A DNA stretch of 59,398 nt from Chloroflexota bacterium. Lineage in GTDB: Bacteria; Chloroflexota; UBA6077; FW602-bin22. Shown here piece after piece: positions 25,483 to 33,823 of the stretch; position 1 is the stretch's first letter, and every line of letters begins with the position of its first letter. Made by a program: the position numbers and the translations under genes. The notes under the pieces are model-generated. The model did no database searches, was not told the origin of the DNA, and saw nothing but the letters and a program-made list of their open reading frames with translations. The stretch is taken from positions 1 through 59,398 of the forward strand of contig SCUE01000029.1 of the NCBI GenBank assembly GCA_004297775.1. Direction: 5' to 3'.

Positions 25483-26610
25483 TCAGCGGCCGACGTAGGC
25501 GCGAACGCGGCTGACGATGAGCCCGACATCGCGTTGTTCGATCGGACGCGGATCGATCGCGATGTATCCCTCGTCGGCGTGATGTCCGCGCGGAAAGATC
25601 GCGACGGCGCCCTCGGTGAGAAACTTCGCGAGCCCGGCCGCGGAGCGTCCATCGATCGGCTCCACATCGATCGAGGCGCGCACGATCGCCCGACCCGCCT
25701 CGTCGTGAATCACCCGCCCGTGGATGCCCGGCAGACCGGCCACGCCATCGACGATCGCGCCGACCAACCGCTCTTGGCGCGCAAATTCGTTCTTCGCCGC
25801 GACGTCGTCCCGCGCGGCGTAGTTCTCGAGCGCGAGCAGTAAGCCGACGATCGTCTCCTTACCGACCTTCATCGGCCGAGCGATGCCGCGTTCCTGAGCG
25901 ACGCAGCCTTTCACGATCGCGGCGCGACCGGCGATGAGGCCGGACGTCGGGCCGCCGAAGGCCTTCCCGCCGCTGTAGGTGACGGCGTCGGCGCCCATCG
26001 CAACGATGGCGCGCGGGTCCTCCTCGGCCGCCGCGTCGACGATGACCGGCACGCCACGCTCATGGCAGATTTCGAGGCAGGTCGCCAGCGAGAGCATCCC
26101 GTGGTGGACCGTGTGGTGCGACTGCACGTAGAGGAACGCGGCCGTGTTCGGACCAATCGCGCCGCGGAGATGCTCGGGACGGACGCCATTCGCCCAGCCG
26201 ACCGAAACGGCTCGGCCGCCACCGAGGCGGATCATCTGTGCGACCGGCGCGCCGAAACTCACCATGTGACCGATCTGGACGAGGACGTCGCGCTTCTCGT
26301 GCGCCACGTCGGGCAACAACTCGACCGCGATAGGATCGTCGCCGACGACGCACGCGGCCGCCATCTGGGCGATGCCAGCGGCGGCGCCGGTCGTGACGCA
26401 TCCCGCTTCGGCGCCCGCGAAACGCGCGATCAACTCGCCAGCGCGCCGCTTCAACTCGTCGAGTCTCACGTAGCCGCGACCGGCCTCGGCCATCGCCGCA
26501 GCGACGTCATCAGACAGGTGGGTTCCTCCGAGCATCGTCATGCGACCGGCCGCGTTGATGACACGTTGGACGCCGAGTCGCGCGTAGACGTCGGTTGCGG
26601 TATCGGTCAC
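25483..26610 (-). CDS. SelA/DgaE-like PLP-dependent lyase
   Basis: 375 residues with the fold of selenocysteine synthase but the features of D-glucosaminate-6-phosphate ammonia-lyase (DgaE). It begins YARLGVQRVINAAGRMTMLGG. The cofactor aspartate is in VPVIVDAAAEEDPR and the PLP lysine in VTYSGGKAFGGPTSG. There is no selenocysteine machinery nearby, so a role in sugar-acid catabolism is more likely: removal of ammonia to form a 2-keto-3-deoxy acid. Its GTG overlaps the stop of the kinase gene (GTGA). Confidence 0.82.
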   Translation of the reverse strand: MTDTATDVYARLGVQRVINAAGRMTMLGGTHLSDDVAAAMAEAGRGYVRLDELKRRAGELIARFAGAEAGCVTTGAAAGIAQMAAACVVGDDPIAVELLPDVAHEKRDVLVQIGHMVSFGAPVAQMIRLGGGRAVSVGWANGVRPEHLRGAIGPNTAAFLYVQSHHTVHHGMLSLATCLEICHERGVPVIVDAAAEEDPRAIVAMGADAVTYSGGKAFGGPTSGLIAGRAAIVKGCVAQERGIARPMKVGKETIVGLLLALENYAARDDVAAKNEFARQERLVGAIVDGVAGLPGIHGRVIHDEAGRAIVRASIDVEPIDGRSAAGLAKFLTEGAVAIFPRGHHADEGYIAIDPRPIEQRDVGLIVSRVRAYVGR

Positions 26611-28070
26611 GATTGGGCCTCCACACGGTACACGGCATCGGCGTAGGCCGTGTAGCGGGCATAGTGTGGCAGGTACGCTTCGGTCAGCGCCCGATCAGGA
26701 TCGACTCGTTGGACGATCCGCACCCACTCGGCGCCGCACTCCTCGACCGTTCGATACCAACCGAGCCCAACCGCCGTTACCATTGCCGCGCCGCGTGGAC
26801 CCTCCTCCGGCTCGGTGATGAGTAGTTGGCGCTCGAGCAGTGACGCCATGATCCGCATCCAGAGCGGGCTCTTGGCGCCGCCGCCGCTGACACGCCACTC
26901 GCCCTCGCCGAGATCCATTTCCTCAAGGCGCCGCTCGATCGACCGGTAGAGGTAACCGACCCCTTCCATTGTCGCGCGGTATAGGACGGCGCGATTGGTA
27001 TCGATCGACATGCCGAGATAGGCGCCGCGCGCCTCGGAACGGCGCTCCGGGGCGATCTGGCCGCCAAGGAACGGCAGAAACGTGACGCCGTGGCTGCCCG
27101 GTGGGACAACTCTGGCCTCGGCTTCGAGCTCGTCGTGAGTCCCGCCGACGATGCGGCTTAGCCAGGTCGCGACCGCGCCGGCGTACGACGCGTCGCCGCC
27201 GCAGCACCAGCGTCCGGGCAGATAGTGGTAGGCGGAGATTCCGCGCCACGGGATCTGCTGGGCCGGGAACGAGCTGATCGATCGCGCGACCCCGTTGGTA
27301 CCCATCGTCATGCAAACCTGGCCGATCGAGATCGCCCCGGCGCCGATGTTCGCGCACGCGCCGTCGTGGCCACCGTTGCCGATCGGGATGCCGGGCGGAA
27401 GGCCGAGGCGCGCGGCGGTATCAGATAGCAGGGTTCCAACGATGTCAGTATGCGGGCGCACCGGCGGCACGTTCTCGTACGGCACGCCGATCCACTCCCA
27501 GACATCGCGCGGCCAGATCGCGTCGGGCGTCCGCGGCCCGGACGATGGGTCGGTCGCGACGACGCCGCTCAGGCGGAACAGGAGGAAATCGTGCACACAG
27601 AGCGGATAGCGCATCCGCGCGAAGAGGTCCGGATGCTCTTGTTTCAGGTGGAGCGTCTTCGAGGCGAGGGCGCGATTGTCCGCCTCCGGGCCGAACCGCG
27701 CGACGAGCTCGCGATGCTGCGGTCCGGCACGCCCGTCGGTGTAGTGGCGCATGAGCACTCGACCTTCACCGTCGACGAATGATGCGCCGCTGCCGCGACC
27801 GGTCGGCGCGATGCCGCGCACGTCCTCGGGCCGAAACGCACCGGCCGCGAGCATCTCACGAATGATCTCTCCGCAGAGGTCGATCCATTCCTCAGGATCC
27901 TGCTCGACGAATCCGCGTTCGGGACGCGGCTCGGAATGAGGCGGTGGCGAAATCAGTGGCCGAACCGTGTCGTAGCCGCGCTGGCCGCTGGCGACGAGTC
28001 GTCCCTGCCGATCGAACGCCGCGACCTTGAGATTGCTGGAGCCGACATCGATGCCGATCAGTACGTCCAT
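26607..28070 (-). CDS. FGGY-family carbohydrate kinase
   Basis: 487 residues. The N-terminal phosphate loop is IGIDVGSSNLKVAAFDRQGR, the catalytic Asp lies in GNGGHDGACANIGAG, and RVSGGGAKSPLWMRIMASLL is the C-terminal FGGY signature. It phosphorylates a sugar, polyol or sugar acid; the substrate cannot be read from sequence. As first gene of the operon it could make the phosphorylated substrate for the DgaE-like lyase. A TACAAT box (28087-28082) stands 11 bases before the ATG at 28070. Confidence 0.88.
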   Translation of the reverse strand: MDVLIGIDVGSSNLKVAAFDRQGRLVASGQRGYDTVRPLISPPPHSEPRPERGFVEQDPEEWIDLCGEIIREMLAAGAFRPEDVRGIAPTGRGSGASFVDGEGRVLMRHYTDGRAGPQHRELVARFGPEADNRALASKTLHLKQEHPDLFARMRYPLCVHDFLLFRLSGVVATDPSSGPRTPDAIWPRDVWEWIGVPYENVPPVRPHTDIVGTLLSDTAARLGLPPGIPIGNGGHDGACANIGAGAISIGQVCMTMGTNGVARSISSFPAQQIPWRGISAYHYLPGRWCCGGDASYAGAVATWLSRIVGGTHDELEAEARVVPPGSHGVTFLPFLGGQIAPERRSEARGAYLGMSIDTNRAVLYRATMEGVGYLYRSIERRLEEMDLGEGEWRVSGGGAKSPLWMRIMASLLERQLLITEPEEGPRGAAMVTAVGLGWYRTVEECGAEWVRIVQRVDPDRALTEAYLPHYARYTAYADAVYRVEAQS

Positions 28071-28153
28071 AAGCGGTCGGCATTGTACTGGCGAGGGAAC
28101 GCCTCACAGCAGCGCGGACACGGACTCGGTTTGACCATACGCCGGCGGCTCCG

Positions 28154-28159
28154 TAGACT
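28154..28159 (+). promoter_or_regulatory. Candidate -10 box of the glycosidase gene
   Basis: TAGACT lies seven bases before the GTG at 28167, giving a nearly leaderless transcript, the same layout as several other genes in the window. No recognisable -35 element was found. Confidence 0.35.
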
Positions 28160-28166
28160 GACCGCG

Positions 28167-29879
28167 GTGAGCGCGCCCAGTCGCGGTCCAGATCCGCGAT
28201 GGACGGCGCCATTCTTTCTGGCGGTCGTCGTCATTCTGCTTGCCCTGATCATCTGGCCACCGGAGACATTGTTTCGGGGAGATGCGCCGTCCGCGCGTGG
28301 AGTGCCGGCGGCGCCGCGCGTGATTCCGGATACCGACGTGAACCCGTACGGCGCGAATTTCTTCCTGCAGCTCGAAGCGGAGCCGTGGAAGGTCGATCGC
28401 ACACTTCAGCTCGCATCCGAGGCTGGACTCGGCTGGGTCAAGCAGCACTTCCCCTGGGAGGAAATCGAGCTTCGCAAAGGGAAGTTCTGGGACGATCGCC
28501 TCAACAAGTCGACCTGGGATAAGTACGACCGCATCGTCGACACCTCGCGGCGCAACGGACTGGAGATCATCGCCCGCCTCGACCGGCCGCCGCCGTGGAC
28601 GCGCGCCGACAACTCGGTGCCTGAGGCGCCGCCCGACAATTTCGACGACTACGGTGACTTCCTGGCGGAATTCGCCGAGCGGTATCGCGGACGCATCCGG
28701 TACTACCAGATCTGGAATGAGCCGAATATCTACCCGGAGTGGGGCGATCGGCCGGTCGACGCGGCGGCATACACCCGCCTGCTGAAGATTGCGTACACGC
28801 GGATCAAGCGGGTCGATCCAAGCGCCCGCATCCTGTCGGCGCCGTTGGCGCAAACGCTCGAAGAGACCGCGCGGAATCGCTCGGAACTGACCTACCTGGA
28901 GGCGATGTACGACGCCGGCGCGCAGGCCTCGTTCGACATTCTGTTCGCCAACGGGTACGGCTTCGAGCGGCCACCGGATGACCCGCCCGATCGAAACGTG
29001 CTGAACTTCCAGCGGGTCGCGCTCGTGCGCGAGATCATGGAGCGACACGGAGACGCGGCGAAGCCAATCTGGTTCAATGAGTTCGGCTGGAACGCGGCGC
29101 CAGAGACATTCCCGCCCGAGAAGCTGATCTGGCGCCGGGTCAGCGAGACCCAGCAAGCCGAGTGGGTCGTGCAGGCGATCAAGCAGGCGCGAGCGAAGTG
29201 GGAGTGGGCGGGCGTCTTCTGCATCTGGTATTTCCGGCAGGCGGGCCAGATTCAACCCGATCAGGCCGATTATTACTTCCGAATGGTCGATGTCGGGTTC
29301 ACCCCGCGTCCGCTCTACAACGCCGTCAAGCGCGCGACGGCCGGAACGACGATCGCCGGACCCGGTATCTACCAGGAATCGCATCCCGCGATCACGTACC
29401 AGGGCGACTGGGCGATCATTGGCGGATCCGACTTCAGTGGCGGCGACGCGCGCCGGGCCCACGATCCGGGCGACAGCGCGACGATCACGTTTCGCGGAAC
29501 CGAGATCAGCCTTCTGACGCGTCGCGGCCCGGATGACGGTGTCGTCTACGTAACGCTCGATGGTCACGAGGCGAATCGCTTGCCACGCGATCGGCAGGGT
29601 CGCTCGTTCGCCGATCTGTACGGTGCGCTAACCCAGTCCAATGTGTTGCTTACGATCGCCGACGGACTGGATGATCGCGACCACGTCGTACGCATCACGG
29701 TCGGAACCGCCGGCGTCCCGGCGACGCGCGATGCCGGTGCCGTGATTGACGGCATCATCGTTCAGCGAATCGCCGGCGACGGCGATCGCGATCGTATTCG
29801 CGACACCGCGCCGTGGATCATCGGACTGATCGTGGTCGCGGCCGGCTACGGCCTCGTCGCGTGGCGCCGCGCCAGGTAG
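28167..29879 (+). CDS. Membrane-anchored glycoside hydrolase (clan A barrel, GH39-like)
   Basis: 570 residues. An N-terminal membrane helix (about 13-31) is followed by a TIM-barrel: VNPYGANFFL, GWVKQHFPWEEIE, then YYQIWNEPN with acid/base Glu185 and IWFNEFGW with nucleophile Glu305. After the barrel comes a beta-rich domain of about 150 residues (TITFRGTEISLLTRRGPDDG) that looks carbohydrate-binding, then a C-terminal helix (WIIGLIVVAAGYGLVAW). It probably trims or remodels an extracellular polysaccharide at the membrane surface. It precedes the O-antigen-ligase-like gene in the same frame. Confidence 0.8.
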   Translation: MSAPSRGPDPRWTAPFFLAVVVILLALIIWPPETLFRGDAPSARGVPAAPRVIPDTDVNPYGANFFLQLEAEPWKVDRTLQLASEAGLGWVKQHFPWEEIELRKGKFWDDRLNKSTWDKYDRIVDTSRRNGLEIIARLDRPPPWTRADNSVPEAPPDNFDDYGDFLAEFAERYRGRIRYYQIWNEPNIYPEWGDRPVDAAAYTRLLKIAYTRIKRVDPSARILSAPLAQTLEETARNRSELTYLEAMYDAGAQASFDILFANGYGFERPPDDPPDRNVLNFQRVALVREIMERHGDAAKPIWFNEFGWNAAPETFPPEKLIWRRVSETQQAEWVVQAIKQARAKWEWAGVFCIWYFRQAGQIQPDQADYYFRMVDVGFTPRPLYNAVKRATAGTTIAGPGIYQESHPAITYQGDWAIIGGSDFSGGDARRAHDPGDSATITFRGTEISLLTRRGPDDGVVYVTLDGHEANRLPRDRQGRSFADLYGALTQSNVLLTIADGLDDRDHVVRITVGTAGVPATRDAGAVIDGIIVQRIAGDGDRDRIRDTAPWIIGLIVVAAGYGLVAWRRAR

Positions 29880-29987
29880 AAGACGACGGCACGCATCGCC
29901 GGCTGGCTCGCTCTTCTGGCGCTCGCGTGCCTGCCGTACCACGTCGTCGCCGGCCGGCTCGGGACAGTCCCAGTACGACCAACGGAG

Positions 29988-31118
29988 ATGCTCGTCATCG
30001 CCGCGATCGTGGCGGCCCTTCCCGTGGCCTGGCGGGAGCGCGCCACCTGGCGTCGGATTCGCGGATTCGACGGACCGGTCGCGGCGCTCGTGGTCCTCGG
30101 CATCGTTGCGCTGATCCTGGCGCCCGGCCCGGGTGAGGGCGAGCGCGTGTTCCGCCAAGTGATTCTGGAGCCGGCGCTCTTCTACGGGGCGATTTCACGG
30201 CTATTCGACGACGCGCTCGGTCGCCGTCGGGTCGCGCTGGCGATCGTCGTTGGTGGCGCGCTCGTATCTGCGCACGGTCTGGCCCAGTTCGCGATTCCCG
30301 ACCAATTGATCGACGCGGAGGGCGTCTGGCGCATTCGTGGGCCCTACCCGTCGCCGAACAATCTCGCGCTCTACCTCGATCGAGTCGTGCCCCTTTCCCT
30401 CGGTCTGGCGCTGGGAACGCGCGCCGCCTGGGTTGTGGCCACCGTTGGGCTCGGCGCGATTGCGCTCGGCACGACGTATTCCATCGGTGGCTGGGCCGCC
30501 GCGGGAGCGAGCGCGACCTTCGTCGCGTGGTTCCGAAGCCGACGGCTCGCGATCGCGATTCCGCTGGCGGTGACACTGATTGTCCTCGCCTTGGCGATCG
30601 CGCTGAGGCCGGAACGCATCCTCTCCCACTTCGACGTGACAGCGCCGTCCACATCCGGGCTGAGAATACTACTCTGGCAGTCGTCGATCGCGATGGCGCT
30701 CGATCATCCGTGGTTCGGCGTCGGCCTGGACAATTTCCTGTATTTCTACGATCCGGCTCGAACCGATCGGCCGTATATGTTGCTGGCGGCCTGGCGCGAA
30801 TCGAGCCTGTCTCATCCGCACAATCTCTTCCTCGACTGGTGGCTGTCGCTTGGCATCGGCGGGTTACTCGCGCTGTTCTGGATCCTGGTTCGACTTAGCC
30901 GTTGCGGTATCGCGGCGATCCGACGCGGCGGCGAGGAGCGTTGGCTCGCGATCGGGATCGTCGGCGCGATGCTGGCCTCGGTCATTCACGGATCGATCGA
31001 CAACGGGTACTTTCTGCCAGATCTGGCGATCCTATGGTGGACACTCGCGGCCATGCTGGCCGGGATCGCCGAACGCGACAGCGGCGCCACCGTGGGGCAA
31101 TCGCGCTCGGCGCCTTGA
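29988..31118 (+). CDS. O-antigen ligase (Wzy_C)-like membrane protein
   Basis: 376 residues from the first ATG, about ten hydrophobic helices, with the periplasmic-loop motif SLSHPHNLFLDWWLSLGIGG and VHGSIDNGYF-like end typical of O-antigen ligase/polymerase proteins. The 36 in-frame codons before this ATG, back to the UAG of the glycosidase gene, also read as protein: a hydrophobic helix (GWLALLALACLPY) and PVRPTE, which looks like the missing first segment of the family. That stretch has no ATG, GTG or TTG. The true start is therefore unclear. Confidence 0.75.
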   Translation: MLVIAAIVAALPVAWRERATWRRIRGFDGPVAALVVLGIVALILAPGPGEGERVFRQVILEPALFYGAISRLFDDALGRRRVALAIVVGGALVSAHGLAQFAIPDQLIDAEGVWRIRGPYPSPNNLALYLDRVVPLSLGLALGTRAAWVVATVGLGAIALGTTYSIGGWAAAGASATFVAWFRSRRLAIAIPLAVTLIVLALAIALRPERILSHFDVTAPSTSGLRILLWQSSIAMALDHPWFGVGLDNFLYFYDPARTDRPYMLLAAWRESSLSHPHNLFLDWWLSLGIGGLLALFWILVRLSRCGIAAIRRGGEERWLAIGIVGAMLASVIHGSIDNGYFLPDLAILWWTLAAMLAGIAERDSGATVGQSRSAP

Positions 31119-31203
31119 GTCGGCCGGTGTCCATCGAGCCTCCGACCGGAGTATTGATTGCGGCGACCGAAACACCATCGAACGGTCGCGATGGACTACC
31201 CGA

Positions 31204-31449
31204 TCAGGAGTCGGTCGCTCGTCGCGCGACCGCCAGGCATTCGCGGCACGTGATCGCCGCCAGAGCGTCCGCGCGGTCGACCGGGCCAAGATCGCGCCAG
31301 ACGTGGCCGCGGCTGGTGCCGGCCGTTAGCTGACGGCCACAGAGCGTTTTATAGGGATCACTCGGCGAGACACGAACGCGATAGGAATGGGTCGTCGCGC
31401 CGCTCGGCGCCAGATGCTCGATCAGGCCGAGAGCCCGGCCGGAGCTCAC
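31204..31449 (-). CDS. Small zinc-ribbon-like protein
   Basis: 81 residues. One cysteine follows a His-containing strand (THSYRV, then YKTLCGRQLT) and a pair sits near the end (ITCRECLAVA), the layout of small single-zinc ribbons. GTG 31449 overlaps the stop of the preceding gene (GTGA), which fixes the start. Its function is unknown; a nucleic-acid or protein adaptor is possible. It is the last of four small genes on this strand. Confidence 0.55.
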   Translation of the reverse strand: MSSGRALGLIEHLAPSGATTHSYRVRVSPSDPYKTLCGRQLTAGTSRGHVWRDLGPVDRADALAAITCRECLAVARRATDS

Positions 31450-31808
31450 GCCGTCTGGGCGGAGGAGTGATCCGACATAAGCCATCCGGTCGTCTGGCGC
31501 AAGAAAGTCTTGATGTCGTCTTCGGTCCCGCCGCCAGACCCGCCCCACTCGAATTTGTGAATTGTTGCTTGGTCCGGCGACGGGCGGGCAAACGCGATGT
31601 GGATGGCGGCCAGCGGCGAAGCCGTGATGCCCCGCATGCCAATGCGCATCGGCCGGACGTAAACGACGATGCTAGCGCCGGCGTTCGTCGTGGCGAAGCT
31701 GCCCCACGTCTCTTTCGCCCGATCACAGATGAGCGTCGCGGTCGGCGAAGGCAGAACGATGCTGACTGATCGCTGCAGCGGGAATCGCACGCGATCGAAC
31801 GATGGCAT
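31446..31808 (-). CDS. Small hypothetical protein
   Basis: 120 residues with a beta-rich, amphipathic pattern (RSVSIVLPSPTATLICDRA, then ASIVVYVRPMRIGMRGI) and HIAFARPSPDQATIHKFEW. No membrane segment or catalytic motif is seen. ATG 31808 is preferred; an in-frame GTG 42 bases upstream is the alternative. It is translationally coupled to the zinc-ribbon gene. I do not recognise a family. Confidence 0.5.
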   Translation of the reverse strand: MPSFDRVRFPLQRSVSIVLPSPTATLICDRAKETWGSFATTNAGASIVVYVRPMRIGMRGITASPLAAIHIAFARPSPDQATIHKFEWGGSGGGTEDDIKTFLRQTTGWLMSDHSSAQTA

Positions 31809-31927
31809 TATGTTGCCCGGATGGTAGTGCACCGCCGACCGCGACACCACGACGACTCGATCCGATTCTCACGAAATTCCTATACTCGAGGTCTCCGACG
31901 CGGTGGGGGGCTGATGCCGCCGAGCGA

Positions 31928-32503
31928 CTAGAGGGCCTTATTGAATGGCCATTTCGCGGCGCGCTTCTTCCGCGAGGCGTCGACTCGCTGGCGCAGCGCG
32001 GTGACGAGACGGACATACTCGACTTGAAACCGTTCGAGGTCGGCGCGTCCCTCCGACATGAGTCCCTGGACCGCCTTCAGCTTGTTCAAGTCGCCGGAAA
32101 TGCCGAATTCGATGAGGACACGGCAAACCGCAACGTGCTTGTCGAGCCAGATGTTGAAGAGCGACTGGCAGTCCTCGCAATTCGGCGGCGGCTTGAGCTT
32201 CTCGAGCTTGTCCCGTATCTCCTGAAACGCGGCGAGTTGCTCCGTACCGATCTGGTCGGCCTGAGGCTTCACCATCGCGACTGGGCGGTTTCGCACGTCC
32301 TGGATGAGGATGCCAATCTGACGCACCCAGATCCGGCGCGAATCGGTCGCCTCGGTCACGATGGCCCGAAGACCCGTCAGATAGTTGGCGAGTTGGCGCG
32401 CCGGCGACAGCGCCTCACCGGCAGCCCGGGGTTTGCGCGATGGTGGCGCAACGGATGCGCTCGGCGTCTCTCCCGCGGTCGGATCGGGGCGTGGCTCGGT
32501 CAC
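31928..32503 (-). CDS. Conserved-looking helical protein with CxxC motif
   Basis: 191 residues. After a disordered Pro/Ser-rich start of ~40 residues there is a helical core: NYLTGLRAIVTEATDSRRIW, then PPPNCEDCQSLFNIWLDKHV followed by AVCRVL, and a basic C terminus. The C-x-x-C plus His/Cys grouping suggests metal or redox binding. GTG 32503 overlaps the stop of the gene upstream (GTGA). I cannot assign a function. I have the impression of a Chloroflexota-restricted family but cannot verify this here. Confidence 0.5.
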   Translation of the reverse strand: MTEPRPDPTAGETPSASVAPPSRKPRAAGEALSPARQLANYLTGLRAIVTEATDSRRIWVRQIGILIQDVRNRPVAMVKPQADQIGTEQLAAFQEIRDKLEKLKPPPNCEDCQSLFNIWLDKHVAVCRVLIEFGISGDLNKLKAVQGLMSEGRADLERFQVEYVRLVTALRQRVDASRKKRAAKWPFNKAL

Positions 32504-32856
32504 GTCGGCACGCTCTCGGGTCGCGGCGCGGCCACGGCGTGGCACATCAAGTCGCCCGCGGCCGCGAATCGCATGCGCGGGCGATTCTCGTCAGATTCGC
32601 TGGCGGCCAGCTTGCGCCGACCCTCCGTCAGTTCGGCGAGAGAGACCCGCTCGACGCCGACATCGTGCCAGCCCATGCCGACCAGATAGGCTCCAAGCCG
32701 GCGCGCTTCGACCGGAGTCCAGGTCATGGCGATCGTCAATTCACCGGCCTCATACCCTGCCGGATCGACGTGCCGTGTGATTTCATAGGTATTGCCATCG
32801 GCGCGTCCGGCCCACACGAGGCATCGGTGCGCAACCAGTGGCGTCGGTTCGGCCAC
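32500..32856 (-). CDS. Small hypothetical protein
   Basis: 118 residues, mixed alpha/beta (YEITRHVDPAGYEAGELTIA, then RRLGAYLVGMGWHDVGVERV). It starts at GTG 32856, exactly six bases after a TAGAAT box, so it is probably read from a leaderless mRNA. It is the first gene of a coupled pair with the CxxC protein. The function is unknown. Confidence 0.5.
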   Translation of the reverse strand: MAEPTPLVAHRCLVWAGRADGNTYEITRHVDPAGYEAGELTIAMTWTPVEARRLGAYLVGMGWHDVGVERVSLAELTEGRRKLAASESDENRPRMRFAAAGDLMCHAVAAPRPESVPT

Positions 32857-32862
32857 GGCGCG

Positions 32863-32868
32863 ATTCTA
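32863..32868 (-). promoter_or_regulatory. Leaderless -10 box of the small-gene pair
   Basis: TAGAAT on the minus strand is separated by six bases (32862-32857) from the GTG at 32856, the TANNNT-N6-RTG pattern of leaderless promoters. No -35 was identified. Confidence 0.5.
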
Positions 32869-32915
32869 CGTGGCGGTGTGCCGCCTGTGTCGGGGTTTCT
32901 TTCGCGTCGTGTCAA

Positions 32916-32937
32916 ACAACCGTATGAAAGCGGTTGT
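32916..32937 (-). terminator. Candidate hairpin after the hydrogenase-like operon
   Basis: A 7-bp stem, ACAACCG/CGGTTGT with an 8-base loop, lies 25 bases downstream of the last gene of the complex. On the minus strand it is followed by TTTGAC, a weak T-run. It is a plausible transcription stop for the operon but not a strong one. Confidence 0.4.
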
Positions 32938-32961
32938 CGAAACGCAACTGATGCGCCGGGA

Positions 32962-33819
32962 CTACGGTCGGCGCGCGCGTGGGCCGCCAGGGCGGACACT
33001 CGTAGCCGAGCGACGAACCGCGGCCTCGCGACGGTCGAGCGCGAGCAGCAGTCCGTTGATGATCGCCCACGGACGCGGTGGGTCGCCCGGGATGTAGACG
33101 TCAACCGGGATGCAGCGATCGACTCCCCCGGCGGTCGCGTAGGAGCCGGCGGTTACGCCGCCGCCGCACGCGTCGGTGCCGAGTGCGACGACGATTCGCG
33201 GCTCCGGCGTGGCGTCGTAGGTGTGCCAGAGTGCCGGCGCGAGGTTTCGCGTGACCGCGCCGGTGACGAGCAGGAGATCGGCGTGCCGAGGCGAGGCAAC
33301 GAAGTCGATCCCGAGTCGCTGAACGTCGTAGACCGGTCCGAGCAAGGTGCTCATCTCCCAGTCGGCGCCGTTGTCCGAACCGGCGTCGACGTGTCGGATG
33401 TGGAGAGAGCGACGGAGCGTCGCCGCGACGCGCTCGCGGAATCGCGTGGCCAGTTCATCGACCTCAAACGCCGCATCACCGTCGGCACGGAAGATCGTCT
33501 GGCGCACGAGATCGAAACGATTTCGAGTTGCCAGATCGTCATCCGACGCGATCGTAATCGCGCCGGTTGGACAGGTTTCGGCACACAGCCCGCACATGAC
33601 ACAGGCGGCGAGATCGAGGCGCCACTGCCACGATTCGCCATCGGTGGCATACGACAAGGCGGGGGTCGGACAGGCGTCGGCGCAGGCGCCGTGGCCGCGA
33701 CAGAGGACCGGATCGAGCACCGGGATTCCCCGCGCGTGCGGTGGCATTACGATCGGACGCTTCGGGAAATCCACAGTCGCTCGGCCGTTGCGCAGTCGCT
33801 CGATCAGCGTCTTCAACAT
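32962..33819 (-). CDS. Fused ferredoxin and NuoB/HycG-like small subunit lacking its own cluster ligands
   Basis: 285 residues. The N-terminal half is a 2x[4Fe-4S] ferredoxin: site one is C40-x2-H43-x2-C46-x3-C50, with His in place of the second Cys, and site two is complete (C73, C76, C79, C83). The C-terminal half matches HycG/NuoB (FVASPRHADLLLVTGAVTRN, GGVDRCIPVDVYIPGDPPRP), but the four positions that hold the proximal (N2-type) cluster are D149, A152, D216 and D246. It would normally relay electrons between the large subunit and the ferredoxin clusters. ATG 33819 is four bases after the large-subunit stop. Confidence 0.8.
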   Translation of the reverse strand: MLKTLIERLRNGRATVDFPKRPIVMPPHARGIPVLDPVLCRGHGACADACPTPALSYATDGESWQWRLDLAACVMCGLCAETCPTGAITIASDDDLATRNRFDLVRQTIFRADGDAAFEVDELATRFRERVAATLRRSLHIRHVDAGSDNGADWEMSTLLGPVYDVQRLGIDFVASPRHADLLLVTGAVTRNLAPALWHTYDATPEPRIVVALGTDACGGGVTAGSYATAGGVDRCIPVDVYIPGDPPRPWAIINGLLLALDRREAAVRRSATSVRPGGPRARRP

Positions 33820-33823
33820 CGCG

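Noticed and set aside
28104..29567. 487-codon open frame opposite the glycosidase gene
   Set aside because: Antisense shadow in GC-rich sequence; the plus-strand protein has clear catalytic motifs.
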